This document shows, piece by piece, positions 11,622 to 21,624 of a stretch of DNA of 64,000 nucleotides. Source of the stretch: Wyeomyia smithii. Taxonomy: Eukaryota; Arthropoda; Insecta; Diptera; Culicidae. The notes beneath the pieces were generated by a model, which had not been told where the DNA came from, made no database searches, and saw only the letters and a program-made list of their open reading frames with translations. The stretch covers positions 48,243,315-48,307,314 of the forward strand of contig NC_073696.1 in NCBI RefSeq assembly GCF_029784165.1, written 5' to 3'. Numbering within the stretch: the stretch's first letter is position 1; the number at the start of each line of letters is the position of its first letter. A program made the translations under genes and the position numbers.

Positions 11622-11668
11622 ATACCTCCCGCACTCCTATGAGAGTTACGTAATTTCTGGATGCCGCC

Positions 11669-11735
11669 TCAACTAATCTAGTTCATCGAGACCGCTATTA
11701 GCCCCACAGGCTAGTCCACGATTATGTTGTTTAGT
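11669..11735 (+). mobile_element. tRNA-derived SINE family A, 3' part
   Basis: Continuation of the SINE that starts at 9,384: TCA duplication, then ACTAATCTAG and GACCGCTATTAGCCCC. The aligned 3' end of the 59.4-kb copy confirms it. Confidence 0.75.
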
Positions 11736-13430
11736 TCAAACCAACTGAAAGCGCATCTGAAGATCATAAGACAAAAAAAAAACAAGAAAATCCAAAATTT
11801 AATTTAACCTGATGAGTGATCTACTATAGAAAATGAGTTAACTATTGGTTAATTTACCCAAAATAAATCCTAGAATTGATTAACAACTTTTCTACCATAG
11901 GGTAATATAACCTATTAAGGGACTCCTTTATTTTATTAACCCATAGTGGACCACCCCTTAGATTAACTCAATTTCTCTCAACATATTTACAAATGTTTGT
12001 GTTTCAGCTCGCAGTCGTCAGCGAGGATAAAAAAATTGCCTTTTGCTTACAAGATATTTTAGACCATACGGCATTAGATTAAATTGGCTCCGTAAAACAA
12101 TAATTTGTATTGTGCCGTGTCAAATAAATGTAGTGAAAAATAAATGTTTGTGTTTGGCTGGATGAGATTTTTTCCGACGAAAGTTTTCTGAAAATCCCTC
12201 GAGTTTTCGCTTAAATTCAGTTGATCTGGCGGGTGGTAGACTATAAGGAAAGGCCCAATATAGATTAACTTAACCTACACGAGAAAGGATAACCTCAAAT
12301 TAACCCTTTCCCACTTACGTGGTTTCCCATGACTTAAGCACTGACTTTACGAGTTAATTTTGGCAAAATATTTGGACCACCACGTCTTTTAGTGGACCAC
12401 CTGTCAAATTAACTAAATTTATGCGAATTATTTCTGAAAAAAATCCTTCGGTAAAATAGGGTAGAACTATTTTGGATGAGCCACTTCCTTCAGTGGACCA
12501 GTTCAATGCAAGAATGTGGGCGATCAAGCATTCCAATGAACGTAAGGTTTTCGCTGGAGAACTACAGACAAAATTAAGAAAAACGTGTATTTTCCTGAAT
12601 ATTAATATTTTTTCGAGCTTAAACTCAAAATAGCTCGAAAACCGATGCCTCTAGAATGACCAAGAGCTTTTTGATTCAAAATGACTCTCTACATCTTTTC
12701 AAATCATCAGAATGCAAAGATTTTGGAAAATGTTTGAATTAGAATTTTTATAAAAAAATTAATTTACCATGAAAATATTAATTTTCATTTCTCTATCCTG
12801 GACTTTTTTATAAAAGTTGCGTATCAACATCAAGTTTCTTTGAAAAAATTAAAAAAAAAATCATCTCTTATTTTTTTAAATTGAAATTCAATAAATTTTT
12901 TTTTTTTTATCAGATTTTGTGTTTGTACAGTGCATTTTTAATTCCATACAACTCATTCTCAGACAGTATTTCTATACAACCAACGGCTTCTGGGCTACAA
13001 TGCTTCGAATAAGATTTATGCCGAAAGGCATACGCTCTTTTAGAATATAACTCATGGGTGTAAAAAAACTTTCCATCTGTGAAAAATGCCAGTTTGCTAC
13101 ACCAAATTCGTGTGCAAAAATTTATTCAAATCAAAAATGGTCGATATTCGACCATAGGACATTTGGCGCGATTTGTCTCTGTAGTTCTTTTTCTCTGAGC
13201 ACCATGAAAAAGCATGGAACAAGCAAAAGGCATGCTAGTTTTATAGATAAACAATGCATTTACCTAAACAATATTTTCATTATTATTTTTACCAATGAAT
13301 GAATGTTTTAAAGCGGTTGTTAGAAATTCCAACCAAAACTTTGAATCTAGGTTGTAACTTTTCTAAAACTTTTCTGTAAAATTATGAGCATTGCTACTGG
13401 TGATGCTCTAGAATCACCATGAGCGGGAAA
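11736..13430. other. No gene; scattered AGTGGACCAC/TTAACY repeats
   Basis: Sequences such as AGTGGACCAC with flanking TTAACTCAATTT occur near 11,946, 12,380 and 12,492. A reverse-complement relative sits just before the SINE at 9,310-9,350, so an old repeat surrounds the SINE. Homopolymer A/T runs are common at 12.8-12.9 kb. No coding sequence is recognised. Confidence 0.4.
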
Positions 13431-14400
13431 GAGTAGGGCCTCGAATTTACAAAAGAAAGCTTCTAAAGGCCAGAATGAAAATGATACCAACAAAATGATA
13501 CAAACAGATAGCAGTTTCAGATGAAACTAAAAATGTTCCCATATTTAGCCCAGAAGTGTTACCCATATCTTACTTGACAATCAGAAATCAACGGCGATTG
13601 GACTATTGGACCGCCATCTCCAAAAAATAATTCTAAATGTTAGAAAAAAAAAAAATAGGAAATAATCCTTTCATCAGACCAGAAGGATTGGAAACGCTTA
13701 GACATTGCGAATTCCAAAATGTGTTGCAAATACTTCTTAATTCCTCCACCTGACAATTTTCTCTGCGGACTGGGAAAAAGCTCTAAACCAGCGGAAATTG
13801 CATCCACCTATACTGCCCATAATCGCATATAAGTCCCAGCTTAATTTATATCAAGTTCTTCCTTAAGTTATTTCAGCTGAGCTTCCTTAAGTTATTTGAG
13901 CGTGGTTTATTCCCATATTTTTGACATAATATTATGAGATAGACATTTCCCATAACTTCTCTAGAAGAACGACAAAAATGCAGAATAAGAACGATGCGAA
14001 CGATAAGAACGATGGACACGATACGAAAATTGTAAGTCTGGGGGAATACAAGCACTATAACACGTAACAGGTAACTTCTATATAAGTGACACTGCGGAAA
14101 GGAACAATAACAAAAAAGCACGAACGGCAAGAAACGTTTAGACAAAGCCACAAAAGATCAAAATTACTGGTTGCTGTGGGGCCCACACAACAAATATGCA
14201 CATAATTATTCAACAACACTTCTTGAGACTGAAAAAAGGAAAAAAAAGAAAATTATTACAAAAAAAAACAAGATGGAGAATGATTTCAAATTAAACCTAG
14301 AATTGCTAGAAAACGTTTCTGAAGAATTGAAAGGGATTTCAAAAAAACTTAGATCAGCAGAAAACACAAGAAATATCCAAAAAAATGAAATGCATTACTT
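13430..14400. repeat. Second block of the decayed tandem repeat
   Basis: Units such as GAATGATTTCAAATTAAACC then GAATTGCTAGAAAACG (near 14,277) and GCTTCTAAAGGCCAGAATGA (near 13,457) match the motif order of the 5.9-7.1 kb array. Copies are few and diverged. Confidence 0.35.
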
Positions 14401-14820
14401 TCCTCCCCTCATAAATCTTATGTAAGATTTTCTTTCCCAGGAAAAAAATGTTAAGGAAGAAGTTTTACTGAGATTTTTCTACATATGGCGTATTCGTGAA
14501 GAAATCAAAACCAATTAAACCAATTCAGGCAATATCATGTTGAAGTTAATGAAACTGAAAATTAAGTGAACGAAGTAAAACACATAATCATTCAGCTAAG
14601 GTGATTTCACGCTTTCCCAAGGTTCAACTGTTAAGATTTCAGCAAGAAATAGTTCAACTAATTTTATTATTTTAGTTTTGTAAGTTTTGGTTTGTATTTT
14701 AATTTTTTCAATCTTGCGTAAGATTTTCTCGAACCCCCCTCTCCCCCTCGTAAGCATTCGTAAGAAATGTGGATACCCCTCCTCTCCCCCTAAACCCTTA
14801 CATAATTTGTGGATGACCCC
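14400..14820 (+). mobile_element. MITE of the GGNGTCATCCACAAATTA family, copy 2
   Basis: The right end TAATTTGTGGATGACCCC (14,803-14,820) is the complement of the family terminus. The interior matches copy 1 (11.17-11.62 kb) in inverse orientation, including GAATACGCCATATGT and CGTAAGCATTCGTAAG. The left end is truncated. Confidence 0.65.
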
Positions 14821-14922
14821 TAAATTAAAATTTGAAACTCAAAAAAAGTTCCTCAAGACTAGAAAGAAGTATTAGATCAAATCCTCACTTGCTACGAAGT
14901 ACTTCTAAAGTTAGATTATCCG

Positions 14923-14982
14923 TGCGTTTCGTCTTCGACTCATCAGTATGGGACAGTTCTACTTGAACCGTCCATAGACGCA
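14923..14982 (-). ncRNA. Hammerhead ribozyme, type III architecture, complete consensus core
   Basis: Read on the minus strand. Stem III is UGCGU (14,982-14,978) with ACGCA (14,927-14,923), 5 bp. The cleavage triplet is GUC (14,979-14,977), cutting after C14,977. Stem I is a closed hairpin of 12 bp with one G-U pair and one bulged C (14,976-14,947) and loop AAGUA. The core CUGAUGA (14,946-14,940) is exact. Stem II is GUC-GAA-GAC (14,939-14,931) with the conserved G-C closing pair. GAAA lies at 14,930-14,927. Every base the hammerhead core requires is present and all three stems pair, so by established rules this RNA should cleave itself. Stem III is the open end. A 72-codon open frame overlaps it but has no recognisable product. 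Confidence 0.82.
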
Positions 14983-15010
14983 ATGTCTTATAGGTAATAC
15001 TACTTGTATA

Positions 15011-15082
15011 CCATGTAAACGAATGGCTTCCGGTGGATGGAGCAACTTCGTCCTGATGAGATCCAATAAGATTGAAACATGG
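15011..15082 (+). ncRNA. Second hammerhead ribozyme, type III architecture, opposite strand
   Basis: Stem III is CCAUGU (15,011-15,016) with ACAUGG (15,077-15,082), 6 bp. The cleavage triplet is GUA, cutting after A15,017. Stem I starts with an A x C mismatch, then ACGAA with UUCGU (5 bp), an internal loop, and GC(U)UCC with GGAGC. The core CUGAUGA (15,053-15,059) is exact. Stem II is GAUC with GAUU (15,060-15,073), closed by G-U instead of the usual G-C. GAAA lies at 15,074-15,077. The two deviations suggest reduced activity. It diverges from the minus-strand ribozyme, with 28 bp between their 5' ends. Confidence 0.62.
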
Positions 15083-15329
15083 GTTCGGCTCCAAGCCTGA
15101 CAACTATAGTGTATTATTCACACCCTCCAAGCAATGCGCTGGTAAAGTAATTTTTAAGTTATAATGCACCAAAGCATGGCGCAAAATATCAAGTAAAAGC
15201 TGAAATGTATATTTTTCAACGATGCGAAAATTGTTAGAATTGAAATTTAAGTTTTATTGTTTCGTTATTCTATTAAAAGCGCTGTTTTAATTAATGAATT
15301 CATTATTATAATTTTTTTCAACTTATTCC

Positions 15330-16459
15330 GAGTTACATGTCCGTTTTACCCTCGCGCGTCTCAGCAACCAGCGTACGACCTCACGCGCCACAGCCGGGTC
15401 GTGATCGTGACAAAAACTTTCTCCTTGCTTGCGACTGTCAGCCACCCGCGCTAGCCAAACGCATGTGCGAAATTTGCACTCAGCTCCCCGTTAAGCGCCG
15501 GTTCATTCGCTCGAGAGCAATCGTACCGATTCGCGATCTGATATTAAAACCCCTGTGCAGCTCTCCAGCGGTAATCATTCACAACACAGCAATCCGGCCG
15601 CAACCGGTGACGGTAGGTGAATTTGTGCTTCTTCTTGCAAGTACGAATATCAACGGGTTCGTCGTCTCTGCTACGCTACGAGTCTCTCACACGATTCGCC
15701 TTGCGGATCTCGCGAGTGCCTATCGATCGTGAATCGATGAAAAGTGTTTTTTTTCCGGCTCGACTCTCACTGCGAAAGGCGATGGCGAAACTTCATTTAT
15801 ACTTTTGGTGGTAAACTTTTGATTTCATTAAAGCTCCCAAGAGGCACCGGGCCACGAACCAGTCGCAGTGAAGTCGTCGTAGCGCGAGCACGCAAACTTG
15901 CCGGTTTGCCGTGCCGTTTTTCGAGAGTCCGTCCCATCTGCTAACCTTTCCCCCACCAGGGATACAAGCTGATCGTGAGTGTTTGTTAGTGTATCGTTAA
16001 TAGAGCGCAAGAGGCGCGCGCGGAGAGGGAAACCGCCAGCTGGGAGCTGTTTTCTGTCCAGTTTGTCGCGATTTCTGGTCTCGAGTAGAGCGTCTGCAGA
16101 GTGGCTCTTCGCGGAATAATTACGATGTGTCTCGATACACGAGTGATATCCTAGGGCACCGAACGTGATATTTGATGTGACGTTGTGCCATCTCTAATTA
16201 TCGGTGCTCAGTGTGTAAGAGAAAGAAAGAAAGAGAGAAGTTTGACAGATCTTTTTTCACCTCGATAATCCAGTGCCAGTGACACATTGTTTGATATTAT
16301 TTCACACGGAACCGCACTACCCTGCTGTGGGTTGAACCCATCACAAACCGGATTTGTGAAACGCAGCGTGACCGCTCGGAAGGCATGAGACAAAATTTAT
16401 CTTGAAGTTATGGGAATTGAAACTCTTTTATTACCGATATTTTAATTTTGCTTTCGCAG
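15330..16459 (+). promoter_or_regulatory. Putative promoter / 5' UTR block, GC- and CpG-rich
   Basis: Composition shifts sharply from AT-rich to CpG-rich (for example CTCGCGCGTCTC, GGCGCGCGCGGAG), then returns to AT-rich. The block contains a TCATTC initiator match (15,575-15,580) with TATTAAAA about 35 bp upstream; that spacing is slightly long and the match is weak. Several GTGAGT/GTAGGT donor-like sites (for example near 15,975) could splice to the TTTCGCAG acceptor ending at 16,459. Frames open here (65-131 codons) lack recognisable domains and are best read as 5' UTR. The start site is not determinable from sequence alone. Confidence 0.4.
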
Positions 16460-16633
16460 GATTTTGTGTTACAGGAGAAAGTGATCATTTGAATTTGTTA
16501 GTGAATTAGTGCGTACGTAACTGCAAGTGAGTTGAATATCAGTTTTAACTGAAAATACGTAATAAAATTATTTGGGCACCCAGTGGAAGCCACTCAAGAT
16601 GGCGAAAAAACGGATGGGTCTGTTCAATACAAG
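16460..16633 (+). CDS. Candidate first coding exon of an unidentified host gene
   Basis: The exon would start after a TTTCGCAG acceptor, carry a 139-nt leader and begin translation at ATG 16,599 in a strong context (A at -3, G at +4). The encoded start is MAKKRMGLFNT, and after 35 coding nucleotides an AAG/GTAAGC donor follows (exon end 16,633, two bases into the next codon). The good start, the consensus donor and the CpG-rich block upstream together favour a real exon. I do not recognise the peptide, and no downstream exon that would continue it is evident in the window, so a first intron longer than 47 kb is implied if it is genuine. It could also be a chance match. Confidence 0.38.
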
Positions 16634-17990
16634 GTAAGCTTTAAACTATTTATTGAGTATTTTATAAGCAATCCCGAAAAATTAGATTTTTTCTTAAACA
16701 AAATCGGTTTGGTAGATATATCTGAAATGTAAATTAATGAATTCAACAGAAAAAAAAGAACAAAAAAAACTTAAGCTAGCAATTTCAAATATCTTCCCAA
16801 TTGACCGCACATCTTCTCCAACTCGTCAGCTCACGGTAAACAGCTTACGGGGGAGACGAAGATCACTCGAATAACACGCAAAAACGAGGCTTTATGCTCA
16901 TGCATTATTAAATACTTTGACCGGCAGCCGTGGCAGCAAAGTTAGTTTATAACACACTAGTAAAAGAAGCTAGCCTAGTATTTCGGTTTGGCGGTTACGA
17001 ACTAAAAACGCGCGCATGCATGCTTCTGAATAAGAACAGGCGAAAGGAGGCTAGCCGTAGCTGCAGTACCTAATGGGATGATCATAATCGCATAACACTG
17101 GCGAAGACTTCGGCACCGTCGAGCGGAGCGTAATAACCGCTAGAGCTTTGAAGTCCACTTGTACATGAAAAGTGAAGCCGAGAAAATTCGCATGAAAATG
17201 TTGAATGATTGGCCTGAAAAAATAAAACAAATAATTGGCCCGAAAGTTTCACTGCCACACTGCACTGTTTGGCGCCGTGTTGGAGTTGAACCGAGCTGCA
17301 CAGACAGAGGCAGCCCGGTTCAAACAGTGGTGACCGGTGCCAGGAACACGTGACATTGTACGTTGGATGCAAAATTTTGCAATCTTTCTCAAAGTCGATG
17401 CGTGAGAACTGGAATTCTATGGTTTCAACAAGATCTTAGTTTAGAATTAAAATGTTGACTTCCGAGAGCGATTTTTGTCTCAACATCAATATTGCTCTAA
17501 GGGCAAGTTTAATTTGTTCACAATAGCAGAAACTGGGAGTCACGTTTTTTGTCGTGGGCTGCTGGAAGGCTTTTGCCTAGTTGGAACTAGTCTGCAGATA
17601 GATTCTGCGTCAATACCAGTAGGCACAGTTGTCAATCAAATTATATGTCGGATTTGTAACTCGTTGGAAACAAGCGCAACTAGCCGGAGAATTAAAAATA
17701 TTTTTTCAATGTGACTTTGCATAGAAAATAATCGAAAAACGAAATCTCGAAAAGTTTTGAGTAAAAGAAGCGTGATAAATTATAGGTTTAATACTTTGCA
17801 AAACTGGGTAGCTGTGTTATTAAGAGTTGCGATCCTGATGAGTAATTTTGCGGTTTTCGCAAATATGGGTCAGTTTTTCAAAGTACAAACGAGTACAAAA
17901 TAAATAGACGAAAATGTAACTCAGAAAACTCAAGGTTAATCCTAGAAAATCACGTCACGTTTATCTTCGAAAAATTTGGAAAAAATATGT
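16634..17990. other. No recognisable gene
   Basis: If the exon at 16.6 kb is real this is intron. A GC-richer patch lies at 16.99-17.35 kb. Frames overlap on both strands without known domains. Confidence 0.4.
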
Positions 17991-17992
17991 AG

Positions 17993-18094
17993 GATATCGA
18001 ACGTCTTCGTCAGTGGTTTTCATCGGCCCCCTTTTGCAAAAGATTGCTGCAGAAAAACTGCAGAAGTAAACCACTGACGAAGACGTTCGATACC
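17993..18094. repeat. 102-bp hairpin, MITE-like
   Basis: The left arm TATCGAACGTCTTCGTCAGT and the right arm ACTGACGAAGACGTTCGATA are exact complements over about 27 bp, with an inner CTGCAG-rich stem. Each strand reads CUGACGAAGACGUUCGA, which resembles the core plus stem II of PLE hammerheads but lacks the GAAA. Confidence 0.6.
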
Positions 18095-18190
18095 CTAATC
18101 AAAATTACTACCACGAGCATTTCGGGTTCGAATCCCAAAAATAAAAATGGAAAACAAAATCATAGCATCAATACGGCTGCGTAGTGTCAA

Positions 18191-18330
18191 CAATTAGACA
18201 ATTTCAATAAAACCATCGAAAAGAAGCGGCCAAAATTGGCAACTCGTGAAGGTATTGTGTTTCATCACAACAACGCGAGACCACACACAAGTTTGGTGAC
18301 CCGCCAAAAACTGCTGGAGATTACTTCTAG
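18191..18330 (+). pseudogene. mariner transposase fragment
   Basis: About 46 codons read QLDNFNKTIEKKRPKLATRE and then GIVFHHNNARPHTSLVTRQK. This is the region of mariner-family transposases around the second catalytic aspartate. The family motif is HxDNARPH; here the Asp position reads Asn (HHNNARPH). No upstream or downstream transposase and no terminal repeats are seen, so it is a small dead remnant. Confidence 0.85.
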
Positions 18331-20620
18331 TTGTATAAAAAAAGACCAGAAAATTAATCTGCGTGCTTTTCTATGCGTAATATATGAAATTATTGGAATT
18401 TTTGTCATGTTTTTAAATTGAATTTATTTAAATTTAAAAAATAACATATTTTTAAAAATTCCTCCATTAATAGAGTCAAATATGCCCTTCAAAATGATAG
18501 CAAGAGATATTTTTTTATGTTTGTCCCAAAAAGAATGACAAACAAATGAAAAACGCATGTTTTATGATGAAGAATATTAATAACTTTGAGTTGAATTGAG
18601 ATATTTACAATATCAGCATTGAAAATTGTTTCTCTTAAAAAGCTCTAAAAGTCGTTCAAAGACAGTTTTAAGATAAAACTTAAAATAAAGGAGTTAGAGC
18701 GCACAATAGGTTTTTTTTTTCAATATAAATCGTTTGTTTTCAAAGATAGGGAAAAACTTTTTTTTAAAAGTTACTAAAATTATTGGAGCTATAACATTGT
18801 AGCATAAGTTTTTCTTTGATCTACAAAGATAAAAAAGTTAGATACCTACTTGATTGCATCGAACATTTTGGTCACCCTAATTTTTGATAATTTTTCAATA
18901 AGCGCTTTATCTAATGTAACAACTTTGTAGAAGAAAATTTTTCTCTAAAACATTGCTATAGTTTTGTATACAATGTCCCAGTTATGACTAGTTTGGCATT
19001 TTGTCAACAAACTTAAGATATATATTTTGGTCAATTTGCATATCTGCATTTTTTAAACTATTGGGGCTTTGGATGCATGAAACTTTGCCAATTTTTCTAT
19101 TTGATAGGCAACACTCGCATTAACAGCTAATAAAGAATCGGCGTGAAATATCGTGCTCCCGAGCGTCTCCGTCGGTAGGCGTGGATTGAGCGGTCGTGCA
19201 TAATGCTTCGGTGTAAACGCGTCTCCGGCCCGGGAGAGTTCTGCTCATATAAATGTTTTCGAAATGTAGTGACCCAACTCTATAATATGTTAGTTCAAAT
19301 CGTCCACATAGTGTAGTATAACATTCTGCGTTTCATTAGAATATACCACACACACCTGTGCGTGGCCCTAATAACATTCTATTGTTTATTTCTGCTTTAA
19401 ATCGGTCTCAAATCAGGAAATCGCTCTTCAAGAACAGACGAACAATTTACAAGAAACGTCGTTAGTCGACCTGTTAAGCTCAAAGCCAGATGTCCGGGTC
19501 ACCGAATATCTGGAGACTTCGCGTCGATACCTTTCATGAGGTCGTATTTTCTACAGATTGGTTATAACCGTGTTATAATTTTCGGTATAAAGAGGGTCAC
19601 TTCACGAAGAAGTGATAGGAGTGGCGAGGCGTTAACGTAGAGTCAACTCTCGTAGCTTTCGTAACATTGTGTAGTCAGCTGAGATAAATCAATGAGAGAT
19701 ACGTTTCGGTAGTTGCATAATGACTTCATAAACAGATTTTCGAATATTTGAGTCTGTCTTGATTGAGTCATAGGTCCGGTATCCTCGCGTGCGCTTTATT
19801 TTTGCGGTGTTACATCATCAACCGGAATGAGTTCGGATCGCGTTATGATTTCCGTAGAAGATATGATGAACTCGGACGTGCGATATTTGTTATTGTGAAC
19901 CCGGTACTAGAACTCAGCGCATCGTTTACCAAAACGAAACCTGCTGCAAACCTTACCCTTTTCTCCAACATCCCAGTGGTTTCTCGTGGAAGTGCAGAGG
20001 TGTTCTCGGCTTGCAATAAAGCGAGTATCACGTCAACATATTCCAATACACACTCCTTCTTTGACCTGCATTCGGATGCGGCCGGCGCTGGTATTGCCTA
20101 AAATAAAGATTAAGGTCACCAGTTTTTACACATTGAGGATGAATGCTAATCCCAAGCATCATCCATTGGTTCTCTGTGTAATTACAGCTGATCTGGCAAT
20201 AACGGAGTAGCAACCGCGGGCGGTCAATCATGCTCATGCTCATGTTCAAAACATTGCTATAGAGCTCTAGATCCAAATTTCCCCCTGAATTTGGTTTCTG
20301 GAGCATTGTCACCCGATAAGTCTGTGAATTTTCTGGTTCGTGCAAATATCCATTGCCATTTGCATCCGACGGGGGATAATCCTCGTTTTCTTGTTATTTC
20401 TAGTAGTCCATTTCATTTAATTTAAATCACAAGTAGTTTTCGCGAGTTGTCAAGTCGTTTAATCTGCGTTACACATTACTAAACGACTCAACCACAGCAA
20501 CAAGAAAAGTTTAGATTAGTGATTCAAAATTGCTCGCTTTGAAAAAATTAAGAACTGCACATTTCCTAATTTGAAAGATAAAAAATCAGTATTGTTTTAG
20601 GAACGTGTTTGGGGCCTTGG
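18331..20620. other. No recognisable gene
   Basis: AT-rich sequence with poly-A/T tracts to about 19.1 kb, then more balanced composition. Open frames near 19.76-20.35 kb occur on both strands over the same bases and show no known domain. Confidence 0.4.
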
Positions 20621-20623
20621 TTT

Positions 20624-20800
20624 GACTTGGAGCAAGTGTAATTCGTAACAGTTTCAGCCCCTTCGAACACAGCGTGCTTGGCGTACGGACGTCTGAACTT
20701 CACTCGGATAGCTCTCCTTACGATGTGGCTTCTTCTTTTTCTTGTCACCTCTGGCAATGTTTTTCTTAGCTGCCAACGATATGCTTGTTGGCGGTGTGCA
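20624..20800 (-). pseudogene. Histone H2B pseudogene with large internal deletion
   Basis: On the minus strand the frame from about 20,798 reads PPTSISLAAKKNIARGD, then KKKKKPHRKESY. This matches the basic H2B tail (PPKTSGKAAKK...DKKKKHRKESY) with an internal loss. It then jumps to SEVQTSVR, close to the (S)REIQTAVR helix of H2B, skipping about 50 residues of the histone fold. After a frameshift it ends AKHAVFEGAETVTNYTCSK, matching the H2B C-terminus AKHAVSEGTKAVTKYTSSK. The start codon is gone. Functional H2B is about 123-125 residues and packages DNA with H2A. The copy is dead but unmistakable. It diverges from an H2A relic, as in genuine histone clusters. An overlapping plus-strand frame here is its antisense. 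Confidence 0.88.
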
Positions 20801-21017
20801 GTTGACGACAAGGTCACGCACAACGATCGTGTGTTCCCTGCGAACAGTGTACAGTACAGTACCATTCTTTTTTTCGCTTCGCTCATTCTATCATCTACGC
20901 CTACTTGTTGCATTAGTCTTCTCCGTAGATATTCAAGACAATCACACGAGATGTTTTATGTTCCAGCAGTTTTGTTCATCCTCACCTCGCTATTTTGCTC
21001 AATCAAATTTGCTTTAG

Positions 21018-21276
21018 TTCGCGGTAGATTTAATTCATCATTTGATGCACAATGAAAATTACGCGCGTGTTGATCTGCTGGCTATAATGGAGCTGCAGAA
21101 GTGTTAGAATTGACGGCAAGCGCTACTGCAGATAATAATAAAACGAGAATCATCCTGCGGCATCTGCAGTTGGCAATCCGCAATGACGAGGAATTAAACA
21201 AGCTTTTATCTGGCGTTACTATTGCCCAGTGAGGTGCTCTGCTATTCTGCTTCCGAAGAAAACGGGAAAAGCATAA
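21018..21276 (+). pseudogene. Histone H2A pseudogene
   Basis: The frame FAVDLIHHLMHNENYARV (from 21,018) matches H2A FPVGRIHRLLRKGNYAERV. A short deletion removes the GAGAPVY segment, then LLAIME follows (VYLAAVMEY in H2A). After a frameshift come AAEVLELTASATADNNKTRI, LRHLQLA and RNDEELNKLLSGVTIAQ, all near the consensus. A TGA and a deletion replace GGVLPNIQ, and the tail AILLPKKTGKA ends in TAA at 21,274-21,276. The N-terminal tail is not recognisable. H2A and H2B are normally transcribed divergently from a shared promoter, and the pair here keeps that arrangement with about 220 bp between the recognisable parts. Confidence 0.9.
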
Positions 21277-21624
21277 CTGGAATAATTTTCAGCTATGTAA
21301 GAACTAAAACCAACCATCCTATTAGGAACAACCACTTATTTTCCATTGAAGCAGTTAAAATCAATTTTCCGCCTTACAGTACTGTAGCCGTAAGTTTACT
21401 GTCAATTAAGAAATAATCGCCATTACCAAATTACCCATATTTTGATACCCTTAGAGACACAATAACAAATATATTGTGATTAATCTAAACATATAAAAAT
21501 GCAGCTCTGTCTGTCTGTCTGTCTGTTCGTCTGATTCATATAGGCTTGGAAACTACCGAACCAATCGGCGTGAAATATTGTATATAAGGGTTTTAGGGGC
21601 CGGGAAAGGTGACTAAGATAGTTC

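Larger units (their letters stand above)
9573..11668. mobile_element. Composite insertion with GGCG(A/G)CATCC termini and a 3-bp target duplication
   Basis: Terminal inverted repeats of about 26 bp, starting GGCGACATCC (9573) and GGCGGCATCC on the other strand (ending 11668), agree at about 22 positions and include AAATTACGTAAC. The flanking triplets TCA (9570-9572 and 11669-11671) are a target duplication: removing one restores the SINE seen at 59.4 kb. A 3-bp duplication would suit PIF/Harbinger-like transposases, but that is inference. A second, inner pair of related ends (GGAGTCATCC at 9757, GGATGACGCC at 11612-11621) shows nesting of the same family. The interior holds a dead reverse transcriptase and a MITE. 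Confidence 0.7.

Noticed and set aside
11811..11840. CTGATGAG followed by GAAAA, a possible further hammerhead
   Set aside because: The intervening sequence cannot form stem II with a closing pair, and no stem III partner is found.
14885..15103. 72-codon minus frame across the hammerhead pair
   Set aside because: No known domain, and the conserved features are explained by ribozyme structure; a protein cannot be excluded.
15542..15580. TATTAAAA plus TCATTC as a defined core promoter
   Set aside because: Spacing and TATA match are poor; kept only as part of a low-confidence regulatory block.
17837..17870. CTGATGAG on the plus strand
   Set aside because: No GAAA follows at usable distance.
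20678..21055. Plus-strand frame with a hydrophobic start (MAYGRLNFTRIALLTMWL...)
   Set aside because: It is antisense to the H2B pseudogene and runs into the H2A relic.
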